From Archangium sp. (GTDB lineage: Bacteria > Myxococcota > Myxococcia > Myxococcales > Myxococcaceae): 64,000 nucleotides of DNA. The translations under genes were made by a program, and so were the position numbers. The stretch spans positions 1-64,000 of the forward strand of contig JAUYRZ010000090.1 in the NCBI GenBank assembly GCA_030695565.1, given 5' to 3'. Below the pieces are notes generated by a model that worked only from the letters and a program-made list of their open reading frames with translations, did no database searches and was not told the origin of the DNA. Within the stretch, counting starts at the first letter, position 1. The number at the start of each line of letters is the position of its first letter. This document shows, piece by piece, positions 28,129 through 37,903 of this stretch.

Positions 28129-28989
28129 ATGAAAGTCTTGAAGCAGTCCATCGCTGACGCCCGGGCACGCGTCGCCGCCGAAGACAGTCTGCACCGCCGG
28201 GTTCGGCTGGCCGTGCGCGCGCTGTGGGATGCGGGCGTGTTGCTGGAGGCCTCGTCGTCGCCCCTGCCCGAGCCCTCCGCCCTCGCCGCGCTCCGGCGCG
28301 AAGCGGTGAGGGTGGCCACGCAGGCCCTGCCTTCGACCGCGCTGGCCGATACCGGCGAAGGCCGGCTCTGGCTGAACCAGCTGATGGAGCGCGGGCTCGA
28401 TGACGTGCCACCCGGTGAAGTGGCGCCGTTTCTGTCGGTGGCGCGTGAAGCGCACCGGCGCGCGCTGGAGACCCTGGAGACCGATGTTCGAGAAGAGCAG
28501 GTCCTGGTGCGACGTCGGCAACTTGCGCTCGGCTCTTTTCTTATCGCCGTCTGCATCTTCGCCTCGGTGACCGGCCGGCTGCTGCTGCGGCGGAACCAGC
28601 CCGTCGACCTCGCCGAAGGCAAACCCTTCACCCTGTCCTCCAAGTGGGCCGACTGCCACCCCGACAAGAACGAGTGTGGCGGCTTCCCCACCCGCATCGC
28701 CTTCCACACGCAGGCCGAGCAGTCGCCCTGGTTTCAGATCGACCTGGGTGCGCCCACCACGTTCAGCAGCGCCACCATCGTCAATCGACAGGACATGGCG
28801 ATGCCCCTCGCCGTGCCTTTGGTGGTCGAGGTCAGTGACGACGGCAAGGCCTTCCGCGAAGTGGCGCGCCGCGACGACGTGTTCAGCACCTGGCTGGCCA
28901 CCTTTCCGCCGCAGACCGCGCGGTACTTCAGGCTCAAGGTGGCTCGGCTCTCGACGCTGCATCTCGAGGCGGTGCAGGTGCACCCGTGA
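28129..28989 (+). CDS. Membrane-anchored protein with discoidin (F5/8 type C)-like domain
   Basis: A 286-aa protein. Residues 1-125 are helical and cytoplasmic-like; one membrane helix (about 133-150) follows; the C-terminal ~120 residues look like an F5/8 type C (discoidin) domain with WFQIDLG, an N-terminal SSxW element and RYFRLKV near the end, typical of sugar- or protein-binding modules outside the membrane. Its stop overlaps the GTG of the next gene (GTGA), so the two are cotranslated. This domain pairing is not one I recognise. Confidence 0.75.
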   Translation: MKVLKQSIADARARVAAEDSLHRRVRLAVRALWDAGVLLEASSSPLPEPSALAALRREAVRVATQALPSTALADTGEGRLWLNQLMERGLDDVPPGEVAPFLSVAREAHRRALETLETDVREEQVLVRRRQLALGSFLIAVCIFASVTGRLLLRRNQPVDLAEGKPFTLSSKWADCHPDKNECGGFPTRIAFHTQAEQSPWFQIDLGAPTTFSSATIVNRQDMAMPLAVPLVVEVSDDGKAFREVARRDDVFSTWLATFPPQTARYFRLKVARLSTLHLEAVQVHP

Positions 28990-31328
28990 ACTTGCGGCGT
29001 CACGTGGTGGGGGTCATCTGTCTGCTCGTGCTCGCTTTCGCGGGCTACCGGGTGGCGACGTTTGCGCTCCCGATGGAGAAAGTGCTCTTCGACAAGTGGA
29101 GCACGGGCCTGGGGCCACGCTTGTGGCTCACCTGGTGGATGCTGGGCACCTACGTGCTCGCTGCGCTCTCGTTCGGGCAGCTCGTGGTGCGAAAGGCCTC
29201 GCGCGCACCGCGTGATGGCACGTGGGCGTTGGCCTTCAGCTCGGGAACCATCGTCTTCGCCGCGGCCATCGGGCTGTTCGGGTGGCTGGGCTGGTTGGAG
29301 TACCCCTTCTTCTGGTTGCTCCCCCTGGGCATGACACTGGTGGGGCTGCCCTCGCTGCGGGACGCCGTGGTGGAGAGCCGCGCGCAGTGGCAGCGACAAC
29401 CCGCGTTCTCGGCGGTCGAGGTGGTGGCCCTCTTGTTCGGAGGCGTGTGCCTGGGGCTGTTGCTGCTGCAGGTGATCGCGCCCGACAACGTGAACTTCGA
29501 TTCCATGTGGTACCACCTGCGCGCCGCCGAACGGAACGGGCTGGCCCGGGCGATTCTCCCCACGCCCGAAGGGGACATGCTGCTGTCGCTTCCTTCGGCC
29601 ACCAGCTGGCTCTACACGTGGGCCTTTCTGGCGCCGGGCGTGGCCATCGAAGATCGGGTCGTTCTCGCGCTGCATCTCGAGTTCGCCGTGTACGTGGGAA
29701 CGGTCGCCTACCTCCCTGCGCTGGTGCGCGCGCTCGTGCCCTCGCAGCAGCGGCGGGCCACCCGAGTGGCGTGGGTGGCGCTCTTCTTCTTTCCCTCGGT
29801 CTTCGTCTACGACACCGGACTGATGGGCGGCGCGGATCACATCGTCGCGCTCTGGGCAGCTGCTTCGGTGCTCGCCTGGCTCCAGGCACGCGAGCGGGAC
29901 GATGCGGCCTCGTGGGCGTTGGTCGGGCTGCAGCTCGCGGGTCTGAGCGCGAAGTACTCGAGCCTGTATCTGCTGGTGCCGCTCATTCCGATGATGCTGA
30001 TCGACGCGTTGCTGCGCCGAAGGCGTGCGGCGGTACCGTCGTCGTCGTTCGTGCTCAGCGGCTTGATGGTGGCCGCGGGTGTCTCGCTATTGGTGACGGT
30101 GCCGTACTGGCTGCGCAACTGGGTCTGGTACCACAACCCGGTGTACCCAGCCGCGTCGTGGCTCTTTCCCAGCACGCCCTGGAACCCTGACGCCGCCGCG
30201 TATCAGGCGTACTACGCGCTCTCCAACGTCTTCACCGCGTCGATCAGCAGCCCTTCGTACCGCATCGAGTCGACGCTGATGGCGCTCGTCGACTACCAGA
30301 GCAAGCTCTACGGCTGGAAGGACATGATGGGTGATCAGCCGGTGATGGGCTCCGGCTATCTGCTCTCGTTGGCGGTGTTGCCCTTTCTTCCCGACCGCCG
30401 CCGGCTGCTGCTGCTCGCGGTGCTGATCAACGTGGGCATCATGGTGTGGTTCAACACGCACCAGCACCACATGCGCTACCTCACGGTGCTCACGCCGCTG
30501 ATGGCCGCGGGCATGGCGGCGACGGCGCTCTCGTTATGGGAGCTCGGGCTGCCTTCGAGAATCGCGGTGGTGGGGCTGACGGCGCTGCTGCTCTCGGCCT
30601 ACGCCGACGTACCGTTTCGGCAGACGCATCGCATCTGGCGGCACTCTTCGCCGGTGGAGAACGGAGCCGACTTCATCGCGAAACGCGGGCCCGGCGGCTT
30701 TCGACTCAAGATGTGGGCGGAGATCGGCGCTGCGCTCCCGCCCGGCGCCAAGCCGTTGGTGCACGGCGTCGAAACGCATCTGGGTCTTCCGCGCCAGACG
30801 GTGACCGACTGCTCGGGGCTGCAGTTCGGGATCAACTACGGCCGCTGGGGTTCCGTGGCCGAGGTGTGGCGTCACCTGCGCCAGATGGGGGTCACGCATC
30901 TCATCTGGAGCGGTGACGTCGAGCAGGCCGACAGCATCAGTGGCGAGGCGCTGTTGATGGCGCTGGCTCACTCGACCGTGCAGCAGCAGGTGGTGCGCAC
31001 GCTCCACCTGGGCGAACTGCCCGCTGCGGCACCGCCCGCAGAGCCCGGCACCCATATTCTCTACGTGGGTTGCACCGAGCACTGGCGAACGGGCATCTAC
31101 TCGATCGCCACCCTCGCTGAACCCCTGCCGCCTTCGAACTACGTGTGGCCGGCGCTCGAGCCGTACGAGCCAGTGACGCACGCCGAGTGGCTGGCCAAAG
31201 CGAACGACGACCGCCTCGGCTGGGTGGCCATGGAGGAGTCGTGCAAGCTGCCTCAGCCCGCCGGTTACGTGAACATGGGCACGGCGCTGCAGCCCGCGAA
31301 GGTGCGCTACTTCGTGCGTCAGCGCTGA
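28986..31328 (+). CDS. Large polytopic membrane protein, GT39/ArnT-like glycosyltransferase candidate
   Basis: A 780-aa protein from GTG 28986. It has roughly 11-13 membrane helices over residues 8-550, then a ~230-residue soluble C-terminal domain. Loop features such as DNVNFDSMWYHLRAAERNG between early helices resemble the acidic first loop of GT-C/PMT-type transferases, which use lipid-linked sugars. It is coupled to the preceding discoidin-like protein, which may bind the product. I am fairly sure of the membrane topology and less so of enzymatic class. Confidence 0.7.
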   Translation: MNLRRHVVGVICLLVLAFAGYRVATFALPMEKVLFDKWSTGLGPRLWLTWWMLGTYVLAALSFGQLVVRKASRAPRDGTWALAFSSGTIVFAAAIGLFGWLGWLEYPFFWLLPLGMTLVGLPSLRDAVVESRAQWQRQPAFSAVEVVALLFGGVCLGLLLLQVIAPDNVNFDSMWYHLRAAERNGLARAILPTPEGDMLLSLPSATSWLYTWAFLAPGVAIEDRVVLALHLEFAVYVGTVAYLPALVRALVPSQQRRATRVAWVALFFFPSVFVYDTGLMGGADHIVALWAAASVLAWLQARERDDAASWALVGLQLAGLSAKYSSLYLLVPLIPMMLIDALLRRRRAAVPSSSFVLSGLMVAAGVSLLVTVPYWLRNWVWYHNPVYPAASWLFPSTPWNPDAAAYQAYYALSNVFTASISSPSYRIESTLMALVDYQSKLYGWKDMMGDQPVMGSGYLLSLAVLPFLPDRRRLLLLAVLINVGIMVWFNTHQHHMRYLTVLTPLMAAGMAATALSLWELGLPSRIAVVGLTALLLSAYADVPFRQTHRIWRHSSPVENGADFIAKRGPGGFRLKMWAEIGAALPPGAKPLVHGVETHLGLPRQTVTDCSGLQFGINYGRWGSVAEVWRHLRQMGVTHLIWSGDVEQADSISGEALLMALAHSTVQQQVVRTLHLGELPAAAPPAEPGTHILYVGCTEHWRTGIYSIATLAEPLPPSNYVWPALEPYEPVTHAEWLAKANDDRLGWVAMEESCKLPQPAGYVNMGTALQPAKVRYFVRQR

Positions 31329-31723
31329 GCGAGCGTGGCCCGGCGCGGCTGCGTGCAGAAGGTCACCGAGTCGATGGGCTGAACCCGCGGGCCAGAGACG
31401 CCCAATGGGTGGAGCCAACGCGGCGAGCTGCCCTCGAAGGTGCGCTCGCCGGCCTGCACTGTGAAGGTGACGTCTGCGGGCAGCTGCGTGGCGAAGCCCA
31501 CCACGTCGGTCGCCAGCGCGTCGGCGGTGGTCCACTCCGAGAAGCGCACGGTCTGACCGCCGACTTCGATCTCGAGCGGGAGCGCGCCGAGCTCGTTGCC
31601 CTCGACCCGCACGCAGGTCTGCACGGTGACCTGGCGGGCGGTGGTCTCGACGGCGGAGGCCGGGAGTTGCGTGGCAGTTCCCGCAAGCGCAAGGACTGCA
31701 GCTCCGAAGATGAGATTCCGCAT
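31319..31723 (-). CDS. Small exported hypothetical protein
   Basis: A 134-aa protein with a signal peptide (MRNLIFGAAVLALAGTATQLPASA) using ATG 31723. The mature region is beta-rich with two cysteines (one near the start, one in FCTQP), possibly disulfide-bonded. Its 3' end overlaps the convergent GT39-like gene by 10 bp. No family recognised. Confidence 0.65.
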   Translation of the reverse strand: MRNLIFGAAVLALAGTATQLPASAVETTARQVTVQTCVRVEGNELGALPLEIEVGGQTVRFSEWTTADALATDVVGFATQLPADVTFTVQAGERTFEGSSPRWLHPLGVSGPRVQPIDSVTFCTQPRRATLAQR

Positions 31724-31895
31724 GGTGACGCCTCCCGCGCGCTCACTGAGCACGGGGCGGGCCATCGGGGCGCTCACGGAAGATCGACCACTTGGGTGCA
31801 AGTTCGGCCGCGAATGGTGCGGCCGTGGGCCAGCGCTGGTGTGCACTGCAGTTCTCAGGTCGAGGTCCGATTTCCTCAGGTAGGGTTCGTGAGAG

Positions 31896-33434
31896 GTGAT
31901 CGAGCTCCGACACATCACCAAACGTTTCGGCGGTGTTCCGGCGCTGGAAGACGTGTCGCTCGAGGTGCGGCCGGGTGAGCGCCTGGCCCTCATCGGCGAG
32001 AACGGCGCGGGTAAGTCGTCGCTGATGAACGTGTTGTACGGGCTCTACCAACCCGATGCCGGCGAGGTGTGTTTCGACGGGCAGGCCGTGAAGGTGAAGA
32101 CACCGGCTGAGGCGCTCGCACGTGGCGTGGGCATGGTGCACCAGCACTTCACGCTCGTGCCCACGCTGACCGTGACGGAGAACGTGGTGCTCGGCCGCGA
32201 GCCGACCTCGTGGGGAAGGCTCGATCGCGCGCGCGCCGAGAAAGAGGTCGCGGCCACCTGCACGCGGTTCGGGTTTCAGCTCGACGTGAGCGCGGTGGTG
32301 CAGGAGTTGTCGGTGGGCAGCCAGCAGAAGGTGGAGATCGTCAAGGCGCTGCATCGGGGCGTGAAGACGTTGATCCTCGATGAGCCGACCGCGGTGCTCA
32401 CGCCGCAAGAAGCCGACGAGCTCTTCGCCGTGACGCGCCACCTGAGTGATGAAGGCCTGGCCGTGGTGCTGATCAGCCACAAGCTGCGCGAGGTGCTCTC
32501 CTTCTCGACCCGCATCGCCGTGATGCGCCGAGGAAAGAAGGTCGCAGAGACCACGCCCGCCGAGACCAGCCCAGAACAGCTCGCAGGCCTGATGGTCGGG
32601 ACCGAAGTCCCCTCGCCCCGCGAGCGGGGAGAGGGTCAGGGTGAGGGGCCACCACTGGCCACCCTCGAAAAGCTCACCGCGAAGGGCCTGCACGAGATCT
32701 CCCTTTCAATCCGCGAAGGAGAAATCCTGGGCATCGCCGGAGTCGACGGCAACGGCCAACGCGAACTCGCCGAAGTGCTCACGGGCCTGCGCGAGTGGAG
32801 CGGTGGAACCTTCACGTATTCAGGCAACACGCTGCGCAGCTGGAACCCTCGAACTGCCCGAGAGCAAGGCGTGGCGCACATTCCAGAAGATCGACTGCGA
32901 CGCGCGATCATCAGTGACTTGTCGGTCGAAGAGAACGTCTCGCTCGGCCGGCAGACCCGCGCGCCGTTCGCGAAGGGCCCGTTGATCGACTTCGACAAAC
33001 GCCGCGCGTGCACCACGGCGTTGCTCGAGGCCAACGACGTGCGGCCGCGTGATCCGAAGATCCGTGCGGGTGGGCTGAGCGGCGGCAATCAGCAGAAGCT
33101 GGTGGTCGGGCGCGAGCTCGACGCGGCTCCGAAGTTGTTGGTGGTGGTGCAGCCGACGCGAGGCCTCGACATCGCCGCGGTCGCGGCGGTGCGGGAGCAG
33201 TTGCGGGATCAGCGGACTCGTGGATGTGCGGTGTTGCTCGTCTCGCTCGACCTCGATGAGGTGATGGAGCTTTCGGATCGGATTGTCGTTCTGTGCGGCG
33301 GGCGGGTCAGTGGCGAGTTTGGGAGAGCTGAGTTTGATGAGCGGTTGATTGGCCGGTGCATGTTGGGGGTTGGATCGGCCCCTCACCCCGACCCTCTCCC
33401 CGCTTCGCAGGGCGAGGGAGACCTGAGTGCGTAA
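31896..33434 (+). CDS. ABC transporter ATPase, nucleoside/simple-sugar type (two ABC domains)
   Basis: A 512-aa duplicated ATPase from GTG 31896. Domain 1 has Walker A GENGAGKSS (34-42), ABC signature LSVGSQQKVEI and LDEPTAV; domain 2 (about 250-490) has GVDGNGQREL instead of canonical Walker A, signature LSGGNQQK and a degenerate Walker B region VVVQPTRGLD (V-Q replacing D-E), as in RbsA-like transporters. The linker between domains (residues ~238-252) and the C-terminus both contain repeat-encoded peptide (RERGEGQGEG; PHPDPLPASQGEG). It works with the two permeases downstream. Confidence 0.92.
   Translation: MIELRHITKRFGGVPALEDVSLEVRPGERLALIGENGAGKSSLMNVLYGLYQPDAGEVCFDGQAVKVKTPAEALARGVGMVHQHFTLVPTLTVTENVVLGREPTSWGRLDRARAEKEVAATCTRFGFQLDVSAVVQELSVGSQQKVEIVKALHRGVKTLILDEPTAVLTPQEADELFAVTRHLSDEGLAVVLISHKLREVLSFSTRIAVMRRGKKVAETTPAETSPEQLAGLMVGTEVPSPRERGEGQGEGPPLATLEKLTAKGLHEISLSIREGEILGIAGVDGNGQRELAEVLTGLREWSGGTFTYSGNTLRSWNPRTAREQGVAHIPEDRLRRAIISDLSVEENVSLGRQTRAPFAKGPLIDFDKRRACTTALLEANDVRPRDPKIRAGGLSGGNQQKLVVGRELDAAPKLLVVVQPTRGLDIAAVAAVREQLRDQRTRGCAVLLVSLDLDEVMELSDRIVVLCGGRVSGEFGRAEFDERLIGRCMLGVGSAPHPDPLPASQGEGDLSA
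32609..32650. repeat. Dispersed palindromic repeat, copy D (inside the ATPase gene)
   Basis: CCCCTCGCCCCGCGAGCGGG and GAGAGGGTCAGGGTGAGGGG form a full repeat copy inside the reading frame, encoding ~14 extra residues in the interdomain linker. The frame is kept across it. Confidence 0.8.
33377..33420. repeat. Dispersed palindromic repeat, copy E (3' end of the ATPase gene)
   Basis: CGGCCCCTCACCCCGACCCT followed by CTCCCCGCTTCGCAGGGCGA matches the family consensus. It encodes the last ~15 residues of the ATPase and abuts the permease start, so it lies between two translationally coupled genes. Confidence 0.8.
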
Positions 33435-34509
33435 GGCGCTCCCCAGTATTCTCTCGGTGATCAGCGCGATCCTGATCTGCTTCATCGCGGCCGGGCTCAC
33501 GCGCGACTTCGGCACCGCGGTCGATGCCTTCATGGCCATGTGGTGGGGCGCGTTCGGTGATTGGCCGAAGTTCCTCGAGACCGGCGCCTCCACCACCCTG
33601 CTCCGCCCGCTCGGGGAAGCCGCGACCAAAGCCGCCATTCTCACCTTCACCGGCCTCTCCGTCACCGTCGCCTTCCGCGTCGGGCTCTTCAACATCGGAG
33701 CGCAGGGCCAGCTGGTGGTCGGCGCCCTGGCCGCCGCGGTGGTGGGCGCGAAGGTCGAGCTGCCCGCGCTGCTTCATCTTCCGCTCTGCCTGCTCGCCGC
33801 CGCAGCAGCCGGTGCGCTCTACGCCCTGGGCCCCGCGATTCTCAAACTCAAGCGCGGGGTGCACGAGGTGATCAGCACCATCATGCTCAACTGGGTCGCG
33901 GTGAGCCTGGTCGACAACTGGCTGGTCACCGGCCCCCTGCGCGCCACCACCAGCGGCGACAACTCGGCGTCGGGCACTGATCAGATCCACGCCAGCGCCG
34001 AGCTCCCCCGCTTGCTGGGAGACCTCTCGCGCCTCAACTTCGGCATCGTGCTCGCGTTGATCGCCGCGGTGCTCACCTGGGTCTTCCTCACCCGTTTCAC
34101 CCGCGGCTTCGAGTGGAAGGCCATCGGCCTCAGCCAGGACGCCGCGCGCGCTTCAGGCATCGACGTCGAACGCGGCTTCATCGAAGCGATGCTGCTCTCC
34201 GGCGCCTTCGCAGGGCTGGGCGGCGCGGTGCTCATCCTCGGCACCGAGCTCAAATACCCCGCATCGCTCGGAGCACCGTGGGGCTTCGACGGCATCGCCA
34301 TGTCGCTCATCGGGCAAGGCCACCCGCTCGGGGTGCTCGCCATCTCCACCCTCTTCGGCGGCCTGCGCGCCGGCGGCACCCGCATGCAGTTGTTCGGCGT
34401 GCACAAGAGCTTCCCTGAGTTGATCCAGGGCCTCGCGTTGCTCTTGGTGGCGGCGCGCATGCTCTGGGACAAGTTGATCGATCGCCTCTCACCCCGGAAG
34501 CCCGCGTGA
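33427..34509 (+). CDS. ABC transporter permease, BMP/nucleoside type (first)
   Basis: A 360-aa permease from GTG 33427, overlapping the ATPase stop by 8 bp. It has about nine or ten membrane helices and the cytoplasmic EAA-like loop GFEWKAIGLSQDAARASGIDV that contacts the ATPase. The N-terminal long periplasmic segment and the AFRVGLFNIGAQGQ motif match the YufP/NupP-type permeases next to BMP binding proteins. Its partner is the next gene. Confidence 0.88.
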   Translation: MRKALPSILSVISAILICFIAAGLTRDFGTAVDAFMAMWWGAFGDWPKFLETGASTTLLRPLGEAATKAAILTFTGLSVTVAFRVGLFNIGAQGQLVVGALAAAVVGAKVELPALLHLPLCLLAAAAAGALYALGPAILKLKRGVHEVISTIMLNWVAVSLVDNWLVTGPLRATTSGDNSASGTDQIHASAELPRLLGDLSRLNFGIVLALIAAVLTWVFLTRFTRGFEWKAIGLSQDAARASGIDVERGFIEAMLLSGAFAGLGGAVLILGTELKYPASLGAPWGFDGIAMSLIGQGHPLGVLAISTLFGGLRAGGTRMQLFGVHKSFPELIQGLALLLVAARMLWDKLIDRLSPRKPA

Positions 34510-35387
34510 TCCTCGAGATCCTCTCTTCCGCCCTCGACGCAGCGCCCGCGCTCGTGTTCGCAGCGTTGGGCGCCACGCTGTCGGAACGTGGAGGCGTGGT
34601 GAACGTCGGCGTGGAAGGCATGATGCGCGCGGGCGCTTTCGCGGCGGCGGTGGCGTCGTTGGCGATGCCCACTCCGCTGGGCGTGCTGGTGGGCATGGGC
34701 GCGGGTGCGTCGGTGGCGGCGATTCACGGGCTGCTGTGCATTCGCTGGCGCAGTGATCAGGTCGTCTCGGGCATGGCGCTCAACCTGGTCATGCTCGCGC
34801 TCGGCACCTTCCTGCTCGAGGCGGTCTTCAGCTCTCCCTCGTCGACGCCGTCCATCACGCAGCTGCCGTTGGTGTTCGGCCGCTCACCGCTCACGTGGCT
34901 GGCGCTCGTGCTGCCGTTCATCGTGCACTTCGCCCTCTACCGGACTGCGTGGGGCCTGCGATTGCGCGCAGTGGGCGAGAAGCCTCAGGCGGTCGCGGCG
35001 ATGGGCGTTCGCGTGGCCCCGCTGCGGTTTGGTGCGGTGTTGATGTCGGGTGCGCTCGCGGGGCTGGGCGGGGCGGTGCTCTCGACTTCGACGCTCGACC
35101 GCTTCGAGCACCACATGCCCTCGGGCCTGGGCTTCATGGCGGTGGCGGCCATGGTGTTCGGGAGGTGGACTCCGCTCGGCGCAGCGGGCGCGGCCGCGTT
35201 CTTTGCGTTTGGGAATGCGCTGCGCGTGGGGCTCTCGTCTTCGGCTCCGGAGCTGCTGGAGGTGGTGCCCAAGGGCGTGCTGCTTGCGCTTCCTTACGCG
35301 CTCACCTTGCTCGTGCTCTCCCTTCAAGGCGCGAAGAATGTGGCTCCCGCCGCGCTGGGTCATCCGTACGATCCGGAGCTTCGGTAA
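34506..35387 (+). CDS. ABC transporter permease, BMP/nucleoside type (second)
   Basis: A 293-aa permease from GTG 34506, overlapping the first permease by four bases (GTGA). It contains ~8 membrane helices, the family start with LSERGGVVNVGVEGMM, and an ATPase-contact loop GLRLRAVGEKPQAVAAMGV. This matches YufQ/NupQ-type partners. The operon ends with repeat copy F, a strong hairpin. Confidence 0.88.
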   Translation: MILEILSSALDAAPALVFAALGATLSERGGVVNVGVEGMMRAGAFAAAVASLAMPTPLGVLVGMGAGASVAAIHGLLCIRWRSDQVVSGMALNLVMLALGTFLLEAVFSSPSSTPSITQLPLVFGRSPLTWLALVLPFIVHFALYRTAWGLRLRAVGEKPQAVAAMGVRVAPLRFGAVLMSGALAGLGGAVLSTSTLDRFEHHMPSGLGFMAVAAMVFGRWTPLGAAGAAAFFAFGNALRVGLSSSAPELLEVVPKGVLLALPYALTLLVLSLQGAKNVAPAALGHPYDPELR

Positions 35388-35430
35388 GCCCTCTCCCCGA
35401 CCCTCTCCCCCTCGGGGAGAGGGAGAGCGG
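35387..35430. repeat. Dispersed palindromic repeat, copy F
   Basis: CCCTCTCCCC and GGGGAGAGGG (35401-35423) form a perfect 10-bp stem with a CTC loop, preceded by another CCTCTCCCCGA. It sits between the convergent permease and YkgJ genes, immediately after the permease stop, so it probably terminates transcription. Confidence 0.78.
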
Positions 35431-35454
35431 TTGCGGGAGCGGGAGCGCATTGGT

Positions 35455-35928
35455 TCAGGCCGGGGGCGGCATGAAGACGGCGTAGCGCTGATCTTCCACC
35501 GCCTGGAACGCCTTCAGCTGCGCTTCGTTCACCTGCGAAGTGGTCGAGTCGATGTGCGCCCTCGCCTGCCGCAACACCGGCTCGTCACTCGGAGGGAGCA
35601 ACGCCTTCAAGGTCGCGATCTTCGCCTGCATCTCGACCACCTGGGCCTTCGCCTCTTCCAGCGAGACCTCTTTGGCCTCGAGCCGTTTGCCCAGCGCGCA
35701 GACGAACCGCCGGCACCCGCCCGGGCGCGCCTCGTAGATGGTGCAGCACTTCCCCGCGAGCTTGCCGCAGGGCAGCCACATCACCTCGCCCTTGCGATTC
35801 TCGCCAACTCCGATGCCCAGGCGCACCAGCTCCTCCCGCTCGGAACCATTGATCGCCACGTAGCGAAACAGGGTGCCGTCGCAACACAAGCCGCAGTCCA
35901 GACACAGCTGTGAAAGGGCAAGTGACAT
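35455..35928 (-). CDS. YkgJ-family Cys-cluster protein
   Basis: A 157-aa protein from ATG 35928. The cysteine pattern matches YkgJ (Fe-S or Zn): C-L-D-C-G-L-C-C near residues 9-16, then [20 protein letters not shown] and CRRFVC. The C-terminal 70 residues form a coiled-coil-like helix. Function is unknown; members are suspected Fe-S or zinc-binding oxidoreductase-like proteins. It is divergent from pckG, with 106 bp between starts. Confidence 0.85.
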   Translation of the reverse strand: MSLALSQLCLDCGLCCDGTLFRYVAINGSEREELVRLGIGVGENRKGEVMWLPCGKLAGKCCTIYEARPGGCRRFVCALGKRLEAKEVSLEEAKAQVVEMQAKIATLKALLPPSDEPVLRQARAHIDSTTSQVNEAQLKAFQAVEDQRYAVFMPPPA

Positions 35929-36034
35929 GCGTGTCGAAGGTGCAACACCCGGGGGGCCTCTTACAAGTGCTACTGACACACCCCAGAAGCACAGGCCTCT
36001 TGAAAGGCTCCAGAGCCCATGCGAGCAAGTGCCC

Positions 36035-37801
36035 ATGGCTACCAGCACTCCCCTCACCAGCAACAAACACCTCCTCGGTTGGGTCGACGAGATGGTCACG
36101 ATGTGCCAGCCCGATTCGGTCGTCTTCTGCGACGGCAGCGAGGAAGAGCGAAAGCGGCTCACCGAGTTCGCGGTCAGCAAGGGCATCCTGATTCCGCTCA
36201 ACCAGGAGAAGCACCCGGGCAGCTACCTGCACCGCAGCAACCCGAATGACGTCGCCCGCGTCGAGCACCTCACCTTCATCTGCACGCCGAAGAAGGAAGA
36301 CGCCGGCCCCACCAACAACTGGATGGCGCCTGACGCCGCGTACACCAAGCTGCGCGGCCTCTTCGAAGGCTCGATGAAGGGCCGCACGATGTACGTGATC
36401 CCCTACGTGATGGGGCCGCTGGGCAGCGAGCACTCCAAGATCGGCATCGAGGTCACCGACTCGGTCTACGTCGTCTTGAACATGCAGATCATGACCCGCA
36501 TGGGCAAAGCCGCGCTCGAGATGCTGGGCGAAGGCGACAACTTCAACCGCGGCCTGCACTGCACCGGCGACGTGAACCCCGACCGCCGCTACATCTGCCA
36601 CTTCCCCCAGGACAACACGATCTGGTCCTTCGGCTCGGGCTACGGCGGCAACGCGCTGCTGGGCAAGAAGTGCCTCTCGCTGCGCATCGGCAGCTACCTG
36701 GGCAAGTCCGAAGGGTGGCTGGCCGAGCACATGCTGATCCTCGGCGTGGAAGACCCGGACGGCACCAAGACCTACGTGGCCGCCGCGTTCCCCTCGGCCT
36801 GCGGCAAGACCAACTTCGCCATGATGATCCCCCCGCGCCGTTTCGCGGGCTGGCGGGTGTTCACGGTCGGCGACGACATCGCCTGGCTGCGCGTGGGTGA
36901 CGACGGGCGTCTCTGGGCGGTGAACCCCGAGAACGGGTACTTCGGCGTCGCGCCGGGGACCAACATGAAGAGCAACCCCAACGCGATGAAGACCATCTCG
37001 AAGAACACCATCTTCACCAACGTCGCCGTGACGAAGGATGGAGAGGTCTGGTGGGAAGGGCTCGACGGCGAAGTGCCCGAGGAGCTCACCGACTGGAAGG
37101 GCCAGCCCTGGAAGAAGGGCAGCACCGAGAAGGCCGCGCACCCGAACAGCCGCTTCACCGCGCCGGCCGCGAACAACCCGATCCTCTCCAGCCACGTGAA
37201 CGACCCGCGGGGCGTGCCGATCAGCGCCATCATCTTCGGTGGCCGCCGCTCGACCACCATTCCCCTGGTGATGCAGAGCTTCAACTGGGCGCACGGCGTG
37301 TACCTGGGCTCGACCATGGCCTCGGAGACCACGGCCGCTGCGACCGGCGCGACCGGCGTGGTGCGCCGTGACCCGATGGCCATGCTGCCCTTCGCTGGCT
37401 ACAACGTGGCCGACTACTTCCAGCACTGGCTCAACATGCAGAAGCGGGTGCCCTACCCGCCCAAGATCTTCATGGTGAACTGGTTCCGCAAGACGAAGGA
37501 AGGCAAGTTCCTCTGGCCTGGCTTCGGCGACAACATGCGCGTGCTCAAGTGGATCCTCGATCGCGCCCACGGCAAGGTCGGCGCGCAGGAGACGCTCTTC
37601 GGGTGGGTGCCCAAGCAGGGTCACATCGATCTCTCGGGCCTCGACATCGCGCCTGAGACGGTCGACGAAGCGACGCACATCGATGACGGTGAGTGGAAGG
37701 CCGAGTTGGAAGACCAGAAGAACTTCTTCGATCAGTTCGGCGAGCGCATGCCGAAGACCCTCGAGCTGATCCGCCAACAGCTGCTCTCCCGCCTGAGCTG
37801 A
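36035..37801 (+). CDS. pckG: Phosphoenolpyruvate carboxykinase (GTP)
   Basis: A 588-aa GTP-dependent PEPCK, the usual length. The P-loop motif with active cysteine FPSACGKTN lies around residues 253-261, the Mn-binding region before it includes HCTGD and the metal ligand Lys/His/Asp set, and [13 protein letters not shown] and the nucleotide motif [14 protein letters not shown] are intact. It converts oxaloacetate plus GTP to PEP in gluconeogenesis. I chose ATG 36035, since upstream residues in frame are atypical and lie in the divergent promoter region. Confidence 0.95.
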   Translation: MATSTPLTSNKHLLGWVDEMVTMCQPDSVVFCDGSEEERKRLTEFAVSKGILIPLNQEKHPGSYLHRSNPNDVARVEHLTFICTPKKEDAGPTNNWMAPDAAYTKLRGLFEGSMKGRTMYVIPYVMGPLGSEHSKIGIEVTDSVYVVLNMQIMTRMGKAALEMLGEGDNFNRGLHCTGDVNPDRRYICHFPQDNTIWSFGSGYGGNALLGKKCLSLRIGSYLGKSEGWLAEHMLILGVEDPDGTKTYVAAAFPSACGKTNFAMMIPPRRFAGWRVFTVGDDIAWLRVGDDGRLWAVNPENGYFGVAPGTNMKSNPNAMKTISKNTIFTNVAVTKDGEVWWEGLDGEVPEELTDWKGQPWKKGSTEKAAHPNSRFTAPAANNPILSSHVNDPRGVPISAIIFGGRRSTTIPLVMQSFNWAHGVYLGSTMASETTAAATGATGVVRRDPMAMLPFAGYNVADYFQHWLNMQKRVPYPPKIFMVNWFRKTKEGKFLWPGFGDNMRVLKWILDRAHGKVGAQETLFGWVPKQGHIDLSGLDIAPETVDEATHIDDGEWKAELEDQKNFFDQFGERMPKTLELIRQQLLSRLS

Positions 37802-37858
37802 CCCCTCGTCTCCCTCTCCCTGCGACCCGCGGGGAGCGCAGCGAAGCGAGCGGGCTCC
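37802..37858. repeat. Atypical or degraded repeat copy G
   Basis: A stretch with CTCCCTCTCCCTGCGACCCG and an internal GAGCGCAGCGAAGCGAGCGG resembles the repeat family but lacks the clean palindrome. A small inverted pair (GCGGGGAGC / GCGGGCTCC-like) is imperfect. It follows pckG and may be a decayed copy or a different GC-rich element. Confidence 0.4.
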
Positions 37859-37903
37859 CCCCCAACGCACCGGGCCGAAAGGCCAGGAGATACCCACCCC
37901 ACT

